NCBI GenBank assembly: GCA_021813585.1
Contig: JAKAJV010000037.1
Location: 1-49,328, forward strand
Source of the DNA: Bacteroidota bacterium
Lineage (GTDB): Bacteria > Bacteroidota > Ignavibacteria > Ignavibacteriales > Ignavibacteriaceae
Reading direction: 5' to 3'
Length of the DNA: 49,328 bases
Under the pieces are notes generated by a model that worked only from the letters and a program-made list of their open reading frames with translations, made no database searches and was not told the DNA's origin. Positions 32,547 to 41,651 of this stretch are shown piece by piece. A program made the position numbers and the translations under genes. Positions within the stretch are counted from its first letter, which is position 1. Each line of letters opens with the position of its first letter.

Positions 32547-33608
32547 TTACGGCTGTTTATTAAATTTTCTGCGGACAAAATACATATTTAAATTTCCGTT
32601 GCCAACCACAGTTAAATTACCGTAAGGCTCGCATTCAAAATGTTCTTTAATAAGTTCATGGGTTACCGACGAAATATTTACCATACCGGGTCTGCCGGTT
32701 TTTTCCAAAGTACTGGCAATATTCACTGTATTTCCCCAAACGTCGTAAGTAAATTTATTTTTACCTACAACGCCTGCAACCACATGGCCAGAATGTACAC
32801 CGGACCTCATCTGCCATTTATTCGGAGAAGAGATGTTCCTTTCATCAAGGAACTTGTGCATTTCCAGAGCAGCGGAAACAACTTTAACCGCATGGTCTCC
32901 GGTTTCCTTAGGAAGCCCGCCTGCAACAATGTAAGAGTCGCCCATCGTCTTAAGTTTTTCAAGCCCGTGGCTGTCTATTATCGAATCGAACCTCTTAAAG
33001 ATATCGTTTAATTCATTCACCAATTCATTAGGATGAAGCCGCGATGAAATCTCGGTAAAGCCCTGGAAGTCGGTAAACATTATTGTTATCATCGAATATT
33101 CGCGCGGCTTGATAAAACCGGTATCCCGTAATTCTCTAACAATTGCCGCCGGCAGAATGTTGTGGATTAGCTGGTTCGACTTAATTTTTTCTTCTTCCAG
33201 CTCCCTGGTTCTTTCCTTTAATTTCTTGTTCATCTGGTGCTTGTACAAACCCATCTCAATAGACGAGTGAAGCATCCTCTCATCAAACGGCTTTAGCACA
33301 TAACCGAAAGGCTCCGTAATTTTTGCTTTCTGTAGAGTACCGTTATCTGCCAGCGCGGTAAGATATATTACCGGGATATCAAACGAGCTCATTATCTTTT
33401 CCGCCGCTTCGATGCCTGACATCTCCCCCTCAAGCATTATATCCATCAATACTAGGTTAGGTTGTAGTCTTTCCGCTTCAGCAATAATATCTTCGCCTGT
33501 CCTTACCGAGCCAAGCACATCGTAACCTAGTCTCTCCAGAGTCTTGGAAATATCCTTCGCAATTATATTTTCGTCTTCGGCAATTAATATGCTAGCATTG
33601 TTTAACAT
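32547..33608 (-). CDS. Response regulator-class III cyclase (REC-CYC), copy B, lacks catalytic Arg
   Basis: Paralogue of copy A with the same layout (353 residues). REC: Asp56 (LVLMDIMLEG) and Lys106 (VLKPFDE). The cyclase domain keeps the metal aspartates Asp180 (MFTDFQGF) and Asp224 (KTMGDSYI), the adenine-selecting Lys220 and Asp289 (KFTYDVWGN), and Asn296. The transition-state arginine is replaced by threonine (Thr300 in TVNIASTLEK; codon ACT). Class III cyclases work as dimers with each partner giving residues to two shared sites, so copy B may be weak alone or may form heterodimers with copy A. It is upstream of copy A, probably in one operon. Confidence 0.92.
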   Translation of the reverse strand: MLNNASILIAEDENIIAKDISKTLERLGYDVLGSVRTGEDIIAEAERLQPNLVLMDIMLEGEMSGIEAAEKIMSSFDIPVIYLTALADNGTLQKAKITEPFGYVLKPFDERMLHSSIEMGLYKHQMNKKLKERTRELEEEKIKSNQLIHNILPAAIVRELRDTGFIKPREYSMITIMFTDFQGFTEISSRLHPNELVNELNDIFKRFDSIIDSHGLEKLKTMGDSYIVAGGLPKETGDHAVKVVSAALEMHKFLDERNISSPNKWQMRSGVHSGHVVAGVVGKNKFTYDVWGNTVNIASTLEKTGRPGMVNISSVTHELIKEHFECEPYGNLTVVGNGNLNMYFVRRKFNKQP

Positions 33609-33739
33609 TCATAACCCATTTATAAAATGCATCCGCTGTTATTAAAAAAGTATTGCTTAATTCTAATTTAATAAATTAACCATAAACTAAAAAAAAGGTA
33701 GTGTAAATAATTTTATCTTGAATAATACGCCGATATAAT

Positions 33740-36061
33740 TCAGTTCATATCGTCAAAAAAACTCAGCTGTGTGGAATTGACAATTGCATCGAACGACTCG
33801 CCCAACAGTGTTAAGGCCGAATCCGCGATGGGTTTAAGCTGCTTTTCGATATAATGCTTGTAGTCTATATCGTTATGTTCAAGCTCAACCGGGATGGGCC
33901 CCCGTTTGGTAATTACATAGTATACCGTATTCGCACTGCTGTCAATCATCCTTGCTGCTTTAACCTGCGGAGGAACATTCTTCGTATACTGTTCAATGTT
34001 CTTTCTCAGCCTTTTCCTGTAAACAAGCTTATCATCAAACTCGCCTTTATTAATCTTAGAAACAATCGCCCTTATCCAGTCGTTTATCTCCTTATTATGA
34101 AAAATCCTTTCATACAGTTCAACTTGAAATTCTTTTGCCAGCCTCGTCCAGTCGGAACGGACGAACTCCATACCTACGAATTCCAGTTTTTCAACATTAT
34201 TTTTTACAAGCAGCCCTGCATACCTTTTTTTGGCTCCGCTTTCGCTGCCTCTTGCAGGAGTGATAATAAATTTTGAATAATACTTTTCGTACTCAAGTTC
34301 CAGGAACGATTTTATTGAGAAATCCTTTAACAGTTTTTCACGCCAGAAATCATTCAAACTCCCGGCAAGGCTTTCACCCACGTTCACTGCTTCATTGCCC
34401 TGGCCCGGCTTTAATTTTACGAATAAGGAATCAGTATCCCCGTAAACAACTTCATAGCCTTGATTGACAAGGTAATCCCTGCTGTTCAGCAGCAGCCACT
34501 GCCCTGTTCCGGTAATTGCGGAGGGAAGGTCCGGGTGATAAAACCTGCAGCCGTATGCGCCCATTACTCCGTAAAAGCTGTTCATCAAAATCTTAACTGC
34601 CTGGGAAAGCTGTTTATCATTTTTCTTTTTTGCGTCTGATCTTTGCTGCATCAGCACGCTGATAAACTCCGGCAAGAAATTTTGAGTATAAGAGAATTTA
34701 TATCCGCCGGGAGTTTTTATAGTGTCTATATCGCACTTTAGCCTTGATATAGGATCGATTTTAAAAGTCTGAATAATAGATGGATACAGACTCTTAAAAT
34801 CCAGAACGATAATGTCTTTGAAAATCCCGGGAGTAGGATCAATTACGTAACCGCCGGCGGAGTGTTCCATAGAGGAAATATCCTTTACGTCTGGCGCAAC
34901 GTATCCAAAGCGGTGAATTTTGGGAAGATAAAAATGATCGAACGCTGCGGTCATCATTCCGAGTTGGTCCATCATCAATCCGGATATTTGAGCCCTCTTA
35001 ACCGACAGCTCAATAAGCCCGGTCTTCTTAAATATGCTGCTGACCAGAACGGCGTCATTCAGGTTATACTCTGCTAATTTTATTTTATCTTCCCTGAATA
35101 ATCTCTCAATCTCCTTAACCTTGTCTTGTTCCGGCGTAATTGTTTTCCCCGTTCCAAGCACCTCGCGCGCCACGGTTTCCAGCTTATAATCTTCAAATGA
35201 ATAAAAGCCCGCACGAAGAGAAGGCGGGCCGTCTATTACTATCCTGCCTGGCATAAAGGCATAATAGTTCCCCGACTTTCTGTTCTTTAAAGTAACCCTG
35301 CCGTTCCCCCTGCCGATATTGAAACTAATATTTAAGTCGCTGCACCGTTTTTCGATGAACATTAAATCGAAGCCGATAACATGCCAGCCTATTATAATAT
35401 CTGGATCGGCAGACTTAAACCAATCTATAAATCCGCTTAGCAGCAATTCCTCAGTAGGGAAAAAGCTTATATAAGACGGATGCTTTTTCCTTACCGGTTC
35501 GCCAAGCATGAATACTTTACTCTCCTCCGCAGCAGTGCCCGTAAGATGAACAGCGATAGAATATACCATGCCGTTCTTCATGCCGGTCTCAATATCAATT
35601 GATGCAATCTTAAAATCGGGAGCTGCATCAGCCGGGGCTACTTTGGGATTAAGAAAAGTAACCAGACTATCCTTTCTTAACGAGTTGCCCTCAATGTTCA
35701 TCTGGACGTTTATAAATCTTTCCATTAAGAACCGCCTTACAGGATCGATGTCGGACTCATAGGTAACGATGTTTTTTGATCGCAATTGTTCGGAGGCTGT
35801 AAGCAGATCTTTCTGCGAATTAAAGTATAACACGTCTACAGGCTTATCGTCGAAGGATTTCAGCTTGCTTTCTTTGCGAAGGTACGGAATATTTAGTTCA
35901 AGGCCCTCCGAATCGTGATTAATAAAAAATACCGGCTTTATCTTATCAAAAATTATTTCAACGGGGCCGTACTCTAGCGATGTGCCGTAAAAGAAAAGCA
36001 CGTTCCTCCCTTTAATATCATGCCACTCGCCGGTTAAAAGAAAGACCCTGACTGAATCCAA
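33740..36061 (-). CDS. polB: Family B DNA polymerase (Pol II-like)
   Basis: DNA polymerase II-type enzyme with 3'-5' proofreading, 773 residues (E. coli Pol II is of similar size). Exonuclease motifs: Exo I IASIDIETG (Asp156, Glu158), Exo II GWHVIGFD (Asp232; the usual Asn of NxxxFD is His227), Exo III YNLND (Tyr332, Asp336). Polymerase motifs: A DFKSLYPSII (from Asp421), B KILMNSFYGVMGAYG, C YGDTDSLFV (Asp542, Asp544). Pol II acts in replication restart and damage tolerance and is usually under SOS control; I see no clear LexA box upstream. It may be expressed with the transaminase gene upstream, 68 bp away. Confidence 0.95.
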   Translation of the reverse strand: MDSVRVFLLTGEWHDIKGRNVLFFYGTSLEYGPVEIIFDKIKPVFFINHDSEGLELNIPYLRKESKLKSFDDKPVDVLYFNSQKDLLTASEQLRSKNIVTYESDIDPVRRFLMERFINVQMNIEGNSLRKDSLVTFLNPKVAPADAAPDFKIASIDIETGMKNGMVYSIAVHLTGTAAEESKVFMLGEPVRKKHPSYISFFPTEELLLSGFIDWFKSADPDIIIGWHVIGFDLMFIEKRCSDLNISFNIGRGNGRVTLKNRKSGNYYAFMPGRIVIDGPPSLRAGFYSFEDYKLETVAREVLGTGKTITPEQDKVKEIERLFREDKIKLAEYNLNDAVLVSSIFKKTGLIELSVKRAQISGLMMDQLGMMTAAFDHFYLPKIHRFGYVAPDVKDISSMEHSAGGYVIDPTPGIFKDIIVLDFKSLYPSIIQTFKIDPISRLKCDIDTIKTPGGYKFSYTQNFLPEFISVLMQQRSDAKKKNDKQLSQAVKILMNSFYGVMGAYGCRFYHPDLPSAITGTGQWLLLNSRDYLVNQGYEVVYGDTDSLFVKLKPGQGNEAVNVGESLAGSLNDFWREKLLKDFSIKSFLELEYEKYYSKFIITPARGSESGAKKRYAGLLVKNNVEKLEFVGMEFVRSDWTRLAKEFQVELYERIFHNKEINDWIRAIVSKINKGEFDDKLVYRKRLRKNIEQYTKNVPPQVKAARMIDSSANTVYYVITKRGPIPVELEHNDIDYKHYIEKQLKPIADSALTLLGESFDAIVNSTQLSFFDDMN

Positions 36062-36129
36062 TTTTTTCCCTCGGTATAACAGAATAGTTTATTCTTTTTA
36101 GAGGTGAAAATAAATGAATTGGGAACAAA

Positions 36130-36981
36130 CTACAAAGAATGAGAATAGGCAATTTTAATAAAAGCTTCATAAAGCTTGCCGGTTAATACGCCGGGCCTGC
36201 CGCTGCTAATTATTAAATTATTTATTTGCACAACAGGCTTAACCTCGGTTGTCGTCCCGGTAATAAAAAACTCATCAAAGCTTTCAAGTTCGTTTTCCTT
36301 GATTGCGCTTTCCTTTACCTGGATGCCAAGCGAATCGCAGATTTCCAGTATAACTTTGCGGGTAACGCCGGATAAAATAAGATTCGATAGAGGGGCAGTG
36401 TAAAGCACCCCTTCTCTTACTCCGAAGAAGTTTGTGTGCGAGCCTTCGGTTAGGCTTCCGTCGTTCACCCAGACGGCCTCACCTGCCGACTGTTCTAATG
36501 CGTGCTGGTTTGCCAGTATGCTCGGCAGCAAAGAGATGGATTTGATATCGCACCTCTTCCATCTTATATCTTGTTCAAGTATAACTTTAATTCCTTCATC
36601 AATTGAAAAAGTATTTTGGGGTAAGGCTGAGGTAGAAACAAAGACCGTAGGCGGAACACCTTCAGGGGGGAACGAATGCTTCCGAGGGAAAGCAGCGCCT
36701 CTTGTAACCTGTATGTACGCAGTTATTTCTTCATTATTTTGATTGTTTGCATCTACAAGCCTGGCAAGTATTACGGTAAGATCATTTAATTTATCAAATT
36801 TTATTTTAATCTCGTTAAGGCTGTAGGCAAGCCGCTGCATATGATCTTCGTACCTGAAAAACTTACCCTTGTAGGTCCTCATCACTTCGTAAACACCGTC
36901 GGCATATTGAAAGCCGCGGTCGAAAGGCGAAACTTTAACATCGTTCAGTTCTAAATATTTTCCGTTGAAATAAACTATCAT
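36130..36981 (-). CDS. Class IV aminotransferase, D-amino-acid transaminase type
   Basis: PLP enzyme of fold type IV. The start at 36981 (MIVYFNGKYLELNDVKVSPFDRG) matches the family N-terminus; the longer frame from 37017 adds 12 unlikely residues. The PLP lysine is Lys147 in RCDIKSISLLPSILA, which is the D-alanine transaminase form, and Glu179 (DGSLTEGSHTNFF) contacts the pyridine nitrogen. DRGFQYADGVYEVMRTY is also typical. D-amino-acid transaminase would supply D-glutamate or D-alanine for peptidoglycan; a branched-chain or 4-amino-4-deoxychorismate-lyase role is less likely given KSISLLP. It is 117 bp from the divergent NagX-like gene. Confidence 0.88.
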   Translation of the reverse strand: MIVYFNGKYLELNDVKVSPFDRGFQYADGVYEVMRTYKGKFFRYEDHMQRLAYSLNEIKIKFDKLNDLTVILARLVDANNQNNEEITAYIQVTRGAAFPRKHSFPPEGVPPTVFVSTSALPQNTFSIDEGIKVILEQDIRWKRCDIKSISLLPSILANQHALEQSAGEAVWVNDGSLTEGSHTNFFGVREGVLYTAPLSNLILSGVTRKVILEICDSLGIQVKESAIKENELESFDEFFITGTTTEVKPVVQINNLIISSGRPGVLTGKLYEAFIKIAYSHSL

Positions 36982-37134
36982 AAATAAATCCGTGCTTTTA
37001 ATTTCAAAAATAAACAATTAAAAAAAAGATAATATGCCAAATTTAATAGGAAAAATCTTAAATACTTTTTTGCATAACAAAAATTTTTTATTTAATCTTG
37101 CTTAAAATTTTTAAACAATTCCGGGGAATTCCCA

Positions 37135-38247
37135 ATGACGGTAAAAATATCCGACAGGCTGGTTTCACTTGACGTATTTCGCGGCCTTACAATTATTGCA
37201 ATGATACTTGTTAATAACGCAGGCAACTGGAATTATGTTTACCCTCCCCTGCTTCACTCGGAATGGAACGGCTGGACTCCCACCGATCTGATTTTTCCAT
37301 TCTTCTTGTTTATCGTCGGCATAGCTATGACTTTTTCATTTTCCAAATTGAAAGCGAGCATACCTAAAAAGAGTTTAATCTATAAGAAGGTTATTGAAAG
37401 AAGCATTATAATTTTTCTGCTCGGCGTATTTTTGAATGTCTTTCCTTTTTTCCAGGTTAATCCGTTTGGTTTTGTTGATCCTTCAACTTTCAGAATACTT
37501 GGAGTGCTTCAAAGGATTGCTGCGGCGTATCTGTTTGCATCAATAATAATTTTGGAATTTAATAAAACCGGCCAGCTGATTTTTACATTTGGGCTGCTAG
37601 TTTTTTATTGGCTTCTAATGATGTTAGTCCTCGTTCCCGGTTACGGCGCCGGCAATCTTACAGTTGACGGGAATTTAGTCGGCTACATCGACAGGCTGAT
37701 ACTTGGCAGGCATTTATACACTCCGTCGTTTGATCCGGAAGGACTGCTGAGCAACATCCCTGCCGTATCATCCGTCTTGTTCGGTGTAATAACCGGACAT
37801 CATTTGCAGTCTCAAAAGTCAAAGGAAGAAAAGACAAATTATATGTTCGTTTACGGCAGTGTCGGCCTAGCTGCAGGAGTTATACTTAATTACTGGTTTC
37901 CTATAAACAAACAGCTGTGGAGCCCATCTTATGTTATATTCACTACCGGCTTTGCACTAATTGTTTTTGCCATATGCTACTGGCTTACGGATGTAAAAAA
38001 TTCAAGATGGTGGACCAAGCCTTTCATCGTATACGGTATGAACGCGATAGCTGTCTACGTCTTATCATCAGCTCTTGCCAAGTTGTTATATATCATCGGA
38101 ACAAAATCCTTTATTGAAAATAAAATATTGGCAGGCATCTTTTCCGATCCGTACATTGCATCTGTATCGTACCCCGTACTGCATATCTTGTTCTGGCTAT
38201 GGGTGATGAATATTTTTTATAAGAAGAAGATATTCATAAAAGTCTGA
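37135..38247 (+). CDS. NagX/DUF5009-like membrane acetyltransferase homologue
   Basis: A 370-residue integral membrane protein with about ten helices, related to the DUF5009/NagX proteins and to human heparan-alpha-glucosaminide N-acetyltransferase. Typical signatures are RLVSLDVFRGLTIIAMILVN at the N-terminus, the His/Trp-rich LLHSEWNGWTPTDLIFPFFL, and GVLQRIAAAYLFAS. The family is thought to move acetyl groups across the membrane onto amino sugars; in bacteria it often accompanies N-acetylglucosamine use. No sugar catabolic genes are near. The reading frame ends 17 bp before a convergent membrane protein gene. Confidence 0.88.
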   Translation: MTVKISDRLVSLDVFRGLTIIAMILVNNAGNWNYVYPPLLHSEWNGWTPTDLIFPFFLFIVGIAMTFSFSKLKASIPKKSLIYKKVIERSIIIFLLGVFLNVFPFFQVNPFGFVDPSTFRILGVLQRIAAAYLFASIIILEFNKTGQLIFTFGLLVFYWLLMMLVLVPGYGAGNLTVDGNLVGYIDRLILGRHLYTPSFDPEGLLSNIPAVSSVLFGVITGHHLQSQKSKEEKTNYMFVYGSVGLAAGVILNYWFPINKQLWSPSYVIFTTGFALIVFAICYWLTDVKNSRWWTKPFIVYGMNAIAVYVLSSALAKLLYIIGTKSFIENKILAGIFSDPYIASVSYPVLHILFWLWVMNIFYKKKIFIKV

Positions 38248-38264
38248 CAGAGCCTTACGAGTAC

Positions 38265-39128
38265 TTAAATGATCCTGATATAATCGCTCAATGTTTTCTT
38301 TGAGATTAAGCCTGCGGCTAAATGGTAAATAGCATAAAGCTCGAATGAGAAAGGGATGTAGCCGATGAATCCGGGAAGCGGCATTTGGAAAACATGAAGG
38401 GAGTTTAGAAACGGGAGATGATAAATCCATTTGGGGTAAGAGTAATAATTCCACATCTCCCAAAAAAATCCGCAAACTAAAGTGCCGGTAGAAAGCGCTG
38501 CTAAAGGCCGCCAGTCACCCTGCCTTGTAAATTCAATTAAGGTTTTATTTTTAAGAGATAAATTAACAGGCTCTATGATTAGATAAAGAGCAATCCATAT
38601 TAGATAATAAAAATATTCGGGAAAAATTATTACAAGGGAAAGCATAGCCATTCCCGCAGCAAGCATCTTAAGCGCAGCCGATTTGTTTTGGCCGGCTGCT
38701 TTCCGTTTCTTTAAATTCAATATTAGCTTAAAAGTACCGACTAACTCAGCAGTGCCGAAAACGGCAGGCATAACGGTAGAAAAGCTTAACGAAGCCAGCA
38801 GGAAGTACTGAAGGCCGGTAAAATATTGTCTGCCGTCGTAATACCAGTTTTTTGTAAAGCCGTTTAAAAATTCGAATAGCCACCATGCAGGCGCCGAAAT
38901 AATAAAAAGCAAAATAAAATTTTTAATACTCCTTTTTATTAAAGACGTGCCTTTCCTTTTATAAACAAGCCCGTCAACGGCAAGGCAATAACACAGCCAC
39001 ATCGGAAAAAATCCCCATTGAGTCCTTAAGCCGTTAAGAAACCAGTTAAGATACCAGAACACCGCGATGAATGCTAATCCGAGCCAGCCGTATACCGGGA
39101 ACTTAATTCTTACAGTTTCATTTTTCAT
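38265..39128 (-). CDS. Integral membrane protein of unknown function
   Basis: Not recognised. Read from ATG 39128 (MKNETVRIKFPVYGWLGLAF) it has 287 residues and about eight hydrophobic segments. Short charged loops include the tryptophan- and tyrosine-rich FEFLNGFTKNWYYDGRQYF and GFFWEMWNYYSYPKWIYHLPF; the repeated FWEMWN/FEFLNG pattern suggests an internal duplication. The longer frame from 39191 adds a leader without a ribosome site. Similar WEMWNYY-containing membrane proteins are annotated only as hypothetical, as far as I know. There is no operon partner on this strand. Confidence 0.7.
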   Translation of the reverse strand: MKNETVRIKFPVYGWLGLAFIAVFWYLNWFLNGLRTQWGFFPMWLCYCLAVDGLVYKRKGTSLIKRSIKNFILLFIISAPAWWLFEFLNGFTKNWYYDGRQYFTGLQYFLLASLSFSTVMPAVFGTAELVGTFKLILNLKKRKAAGQNKSAALKMLAAGMAMLSLVIIFPEYFYYLIWIALYLIIEPVNLSLKNKTLIEFTRQGDWRPLAALSTGTLVCGFFWEMWNYYSYPKWIYHLPFLNSLHVFQMPLPGFIGYIPFSFELYAIYHLAAGLISKKTLSDYIRII

Positions 39129-39204
39129 TTTAAAAGTTAAAAATAAATCCGGCGGGATTAAAGACAAAAGCCTTATCACATAGCGCGGCAAGCTCGCCTA
39201 CGGC

Positions 39205-39222
39205 ACCTGTCTACCGACAGGT
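39205..39222. repeat. Hairpin repeat ACCTGTC-TACC-GACAGGT
   Basis: A perfect 7-bp inverted repeat with a 4-base loop, set in GCC/GGC-rich flanks (GCCTACGGC before, GAGGCAGGCC after). This form (CTACCTGTCGGTAGACAGG on the other strand) is typical of short palindromic repeats scattered between genes. It is close in style to the hairpin at 24312-24333. Confidence 0.55.
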
Positions 39223-39245
39223 AGAGGCAGGCCGCAATGGAAAAT

Positions 39246-39273
39246 GGGAAACGAGAGACGGGAAACGGAAGAC
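39246..39273. repeat. Two degenerate 14-bp tandem repeats
   Basis: GGGAAACGAGAGAC (39246-39259) is followed directly by GGGAAACGGAAGAC (39260-39273), differing at two positions. Purine-rich GGGAAAC tracts like this are common at intergenic repeat remnants. No function is suggested. Confidence 0.5.
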
Positions 39274-39418
39274 AGATTAAAATATCTTGACACAAAAAAT
39301 CCCGAAGGGATCACAATGTGACAAAAATTTAACTGGCAATACTATATGGCGGGAAGAATCAGCAGCATCAACTAAACATGCAAAATATTTATTAGCTTTA
39401 GCTGACTATTGAATAAGC

Positions 39419-39457
39419 AAAAAAATAACCGGCTCTAAAATTTTTTAGAACCAGTTA
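39419..39457 (-). terminator. Intrinsic terminator of the M3 peptidase gene
   Basis: On the minus strand ACTGGTTCTAAAA pairs with TTTTAGAGCCGGT (two G-U pairs), extended by two A-T pairs at the base, followed at once by a run of seven T (39425-39419). On the plus strand the same arms would carry two mismatches, so it is oriented for the minus-strand gene, about 50 bp after its stop. Confidence 0.85.
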
Positions 39458-39506
39458 ATTTCATCCGAAGCATTATATACAACGTTCGTCGGTTTTTATT
39501 AATCTT

Positions 39507-41651
39507 CTATTTAAGGCCGCGGTATTTCAACATAGATTCCAACTGAGGATCGTGGCCGCTAAAGTCCCTGAACATTTTTCCGTAATCCTCCGTAGCGCCG
39601 CGGGAAAGTATCATTTCCCTAAACCGGTCTCCGTTCTTTCGTGTTAATCCGCCGTTAGTCATAAACCAGTCGTATGCATCATCGTCCAGCATCTCCGACC
39701 AAAGGTACGCGTAATAACCCGCAGCATAACCGTTAGCCCATATGTGCAGAAAATAACTAGAGCGGTAACGCGGCGGCACCTGCGGTATATATAAATGATC
39801 TTTCTTCAGGCTTGCAGTTTCAAACTGATCCGAGTTCTGTTCCGGCGCGCTTGCAGACAAAGTGTGCCAAGCCATATCCAGATCGGCCGCTTCCAGCAGC
39901 TCTGTAAAATCATACCCTTCATTAAACAGCGTCGACTTCTCAATTTTGTCAGCCAGTTCTTTCGGCATCGGCTTGCCTGTTTTATAATTAAGTGCGTAAT
40001 GCTCAAGCACCTTTGGATAAAGCGCCCAGTGCTCATTAAACTGGGAAGGGAATTCCACAAAATCGCGCGGCACATTTGTACCTGAAAGACTTGGATATTT
40101 TTCATCTGCAAACATACCGTGCAATGCGTGGCCGAACTCATGGAACATGGTTGTAACATCGTCAAAGCTTAATAAAGCAGGCTGCCCGGGTGCAGGCTTG
40201 GTAAAGTTGGTTACATTGTAAACAACCGGTTTAGTGCCGAGCAGTTTTGACTGCAGCACAAGGTTATCCATCCATGCGCCGCCGGATTTATTATCGCGCT
40301 TAAAATAATCTGCATAAAAAAGAGCCAGCGGCGAGCCGTTTTTGTCGTAAACCTCAAAGACACGTACATCCTTCTGATAGACAGGTATGTTATGAAGCTC
40401 CTTAAAGGTTAAGCCGTACAACTCGTGGGCTTCGTAAAAAATCCCTTTCTTTAACACATTATCCAGAACGAAGTACGGCTTAATCTGGGAGTCGTCCAGA
40501 TTGAAACGTTCCTTGCTAAGCTTTTGGGCGTAATAACTCCAATCCCACGGCTCAAGCTTAAAATCTTTACCTGATTTATTTATAAAAGCCTGTATATCTG
40601 CAGCTTCCTTTTCCTCGTTCGCATGTGTAGCAGGCGCAAGACCGTCAAGAAATTTATCTACAGCCTCCGGCGTTTTAGCCATTTGATTCTGCAGCCTCCA
40701 TGCGGCATAGTTAGGAAAGCCCAGCAGTTTAGCCTTCTCGGCACGGATTTTTGCAAGCCGCTCAATAACTGGCCGCGTATCGTTTGCATCTCCGCGCTCG
40801 TTTCTATTCCATGAATTTTCGAAAAGCTTTTTCCTAACATCTCTATTCTCCAAAGATTGAAGAGCCGGCTGCTGAGTTGTATTTTGCAGCGGGAGGACCC
40901 ATTTGCCGGTAAGTCCCCGTGCTGCAGCAGCCTGTGCAGCGGCGTCAATCTCCGCCGGAGAAAGCCCCGCCAAATCGGATTTGTCGCTCACTACCAAGGC
41001 GCCCTCTTTAGTACCTGCCAGCAGTTTATTTGTAAATTTGGCTTCAAGAGTTGCTTCTTCTTCATTTAACTTTTTTAATTTGATCTTGTCATCTTGGTTT
41101 AAATTGGCGCCGGCGCGGACGAACTTGTTGTAATAGTACGAAACAAGCTTAAGCGATTCATGATCGAGCTTCAAGCGGCTGCGGCTTTCATAAATTGATT
41201 TTACCCTTTCGTATAACTTTGTATTCAGGAAGATCGCATCGTTGTGTGCAGCAAGCTTTGGAGCCTCCTCTTCCTGAACTTTTTGCAGTACTGAATCCGT
41301 GTTGGCTCCGGTAACAGCATTAAAAATCAGTGATACTCTAGTTAATGTCTGCCCGCTTTTTTCCAGGGCTACAAGAGTATTTTCAAATGTGGGACGAGCC
41401 GGGTTATTCGCTATCTTTTCAATTTCCACAAGCTGCCGCTTCATCCCTTCCTCGAAGGCCAGCTTATAGTCGCCGTCCTTAATTTTATCGAATGGCGGCG
41501 CCTGGAACAGAAGTTTGCTGGGTGTTAATAAAGGATTTTTTCGAGCAGTACCGGAAGAGTTTTTAATAGGGCTTTCAGCTGAGGTTGTTATAAAAAATAA
41601 TAAGCAAGCCGACAGCAGATAAAAAAAAGTTTTATTAAAATCTTTAATCAT
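39507..41651 (-). CDS. dcp: M3 family oligopeptidase / peptidyl-dipeptidase
   Basis: Zinc metallopeptidase of family M3 (Dcp/oligopeptidase A type), 714 residues. The zinc motif is HEFGH (504-508) in MFHEFGHALHGMF and the third ligand is Glu533 in DFVEFPSQFNEHW, the family spacing. An N-terminal hydrophobic segment (FFYLLSACLLFFITTSAES) suggests export to the periplasm, as is common in Bacteroidetes relatives; E. coli Dcp lacks this. The upstream helical region (about 60-350) forms the lid over the active-site channel. The enzyme would trim short peptides. It is monocistronic, with its own terminator. The Dcp symbol is a best fit within M3. Confidence 0.92.
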   Translation of the reverse strand: MIKDFNKTFFYLLSACLLFFITTSAESPIKNSSGTARKNPLLTPSKLLFQAPPFDKIKDGDYKLAFEEGMKRQLVEIEKIANNPARPTFENTLVALEKSGQTLTRVSLIFNAVTGANTDSVLQKVQEEEAPKLAAHNDAIFLNTKLYERVKSIYESRSRLKLDHESLKLVSYYYNKFVRAGANLNQDDKIKLKKLNEEEATLEAKFTNKLLAGTKEGALVVSDKSDLAGLSPAEIDAAAQAAAARGLTGKWVLPLQNTTQQPALQSLENRDVRKKLFENSWNRNERGDANDTRPVIERLAKIRAEKAKLLGFPNYAAWRLQNQMAKTPEAVDKFLDGLAPATHANEEKEAADIQAFINKSGKDFKLEPWDWSYYAQKLSKERFNLDDSQIKPYFVLDNVLKKGIFYEAHELYGLTFKELHNIPVYQKDVRVFEVYDKNGSPLALFYADYFKRDNKSGGAWMDNLVLQSKLLGTKPVVYNVTNFTKPAPGQPALLSFDDVTTMFHEFGHALHGMFADEKYPSLSGTNVPRDFVEFPSQFNEHWALYPKVLEHYALNYKTGKPMPKELADKIEKSTLFNEGYDFTELLEAADLDMAWHTLSASAPEQNSDQFETASLKKDHLYIPQVPPRYRSSYFLHIWANGYAAGYYAYLWSEMLDDDAYDWFMTNGGLTRKNGDRFREMILSRGATEDYGKMFRDFSGHDPQLESMLKYRGLK

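Larger units (their letters stand above)
39129..39506. other. 378-bp gap with repeats and a terminator
   Basis: No gene seen. From left to right it holds a hairpin repeat (39205-39222), a pair of degenerate 14-bp direct repeats (39246-39273), a small inverted repeat ATCCC-GAA-GGGAT (39299-39311), and the strong minus-strand terminator of the M3 peptidase gene (39419-39457). The first three resemble dispersed intergenic repeat debris. Confidence 0.7.

Noticed and set aside
39181-39311. Repeats near 39.2 kb considered as a CRISPR array or IS remnant.
   Set aside because: There is no regular repeat-spacer spacing, only single small hairpins and one tandem pair, and no transposase fragment nearby.
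39806-40165. Open frame of 119 codons inside the M3 peptidase gene.
   Set aside because: It lies in another frame of the same strand, across the zinc site of the peptidase, which is fully conserved in the main frame.
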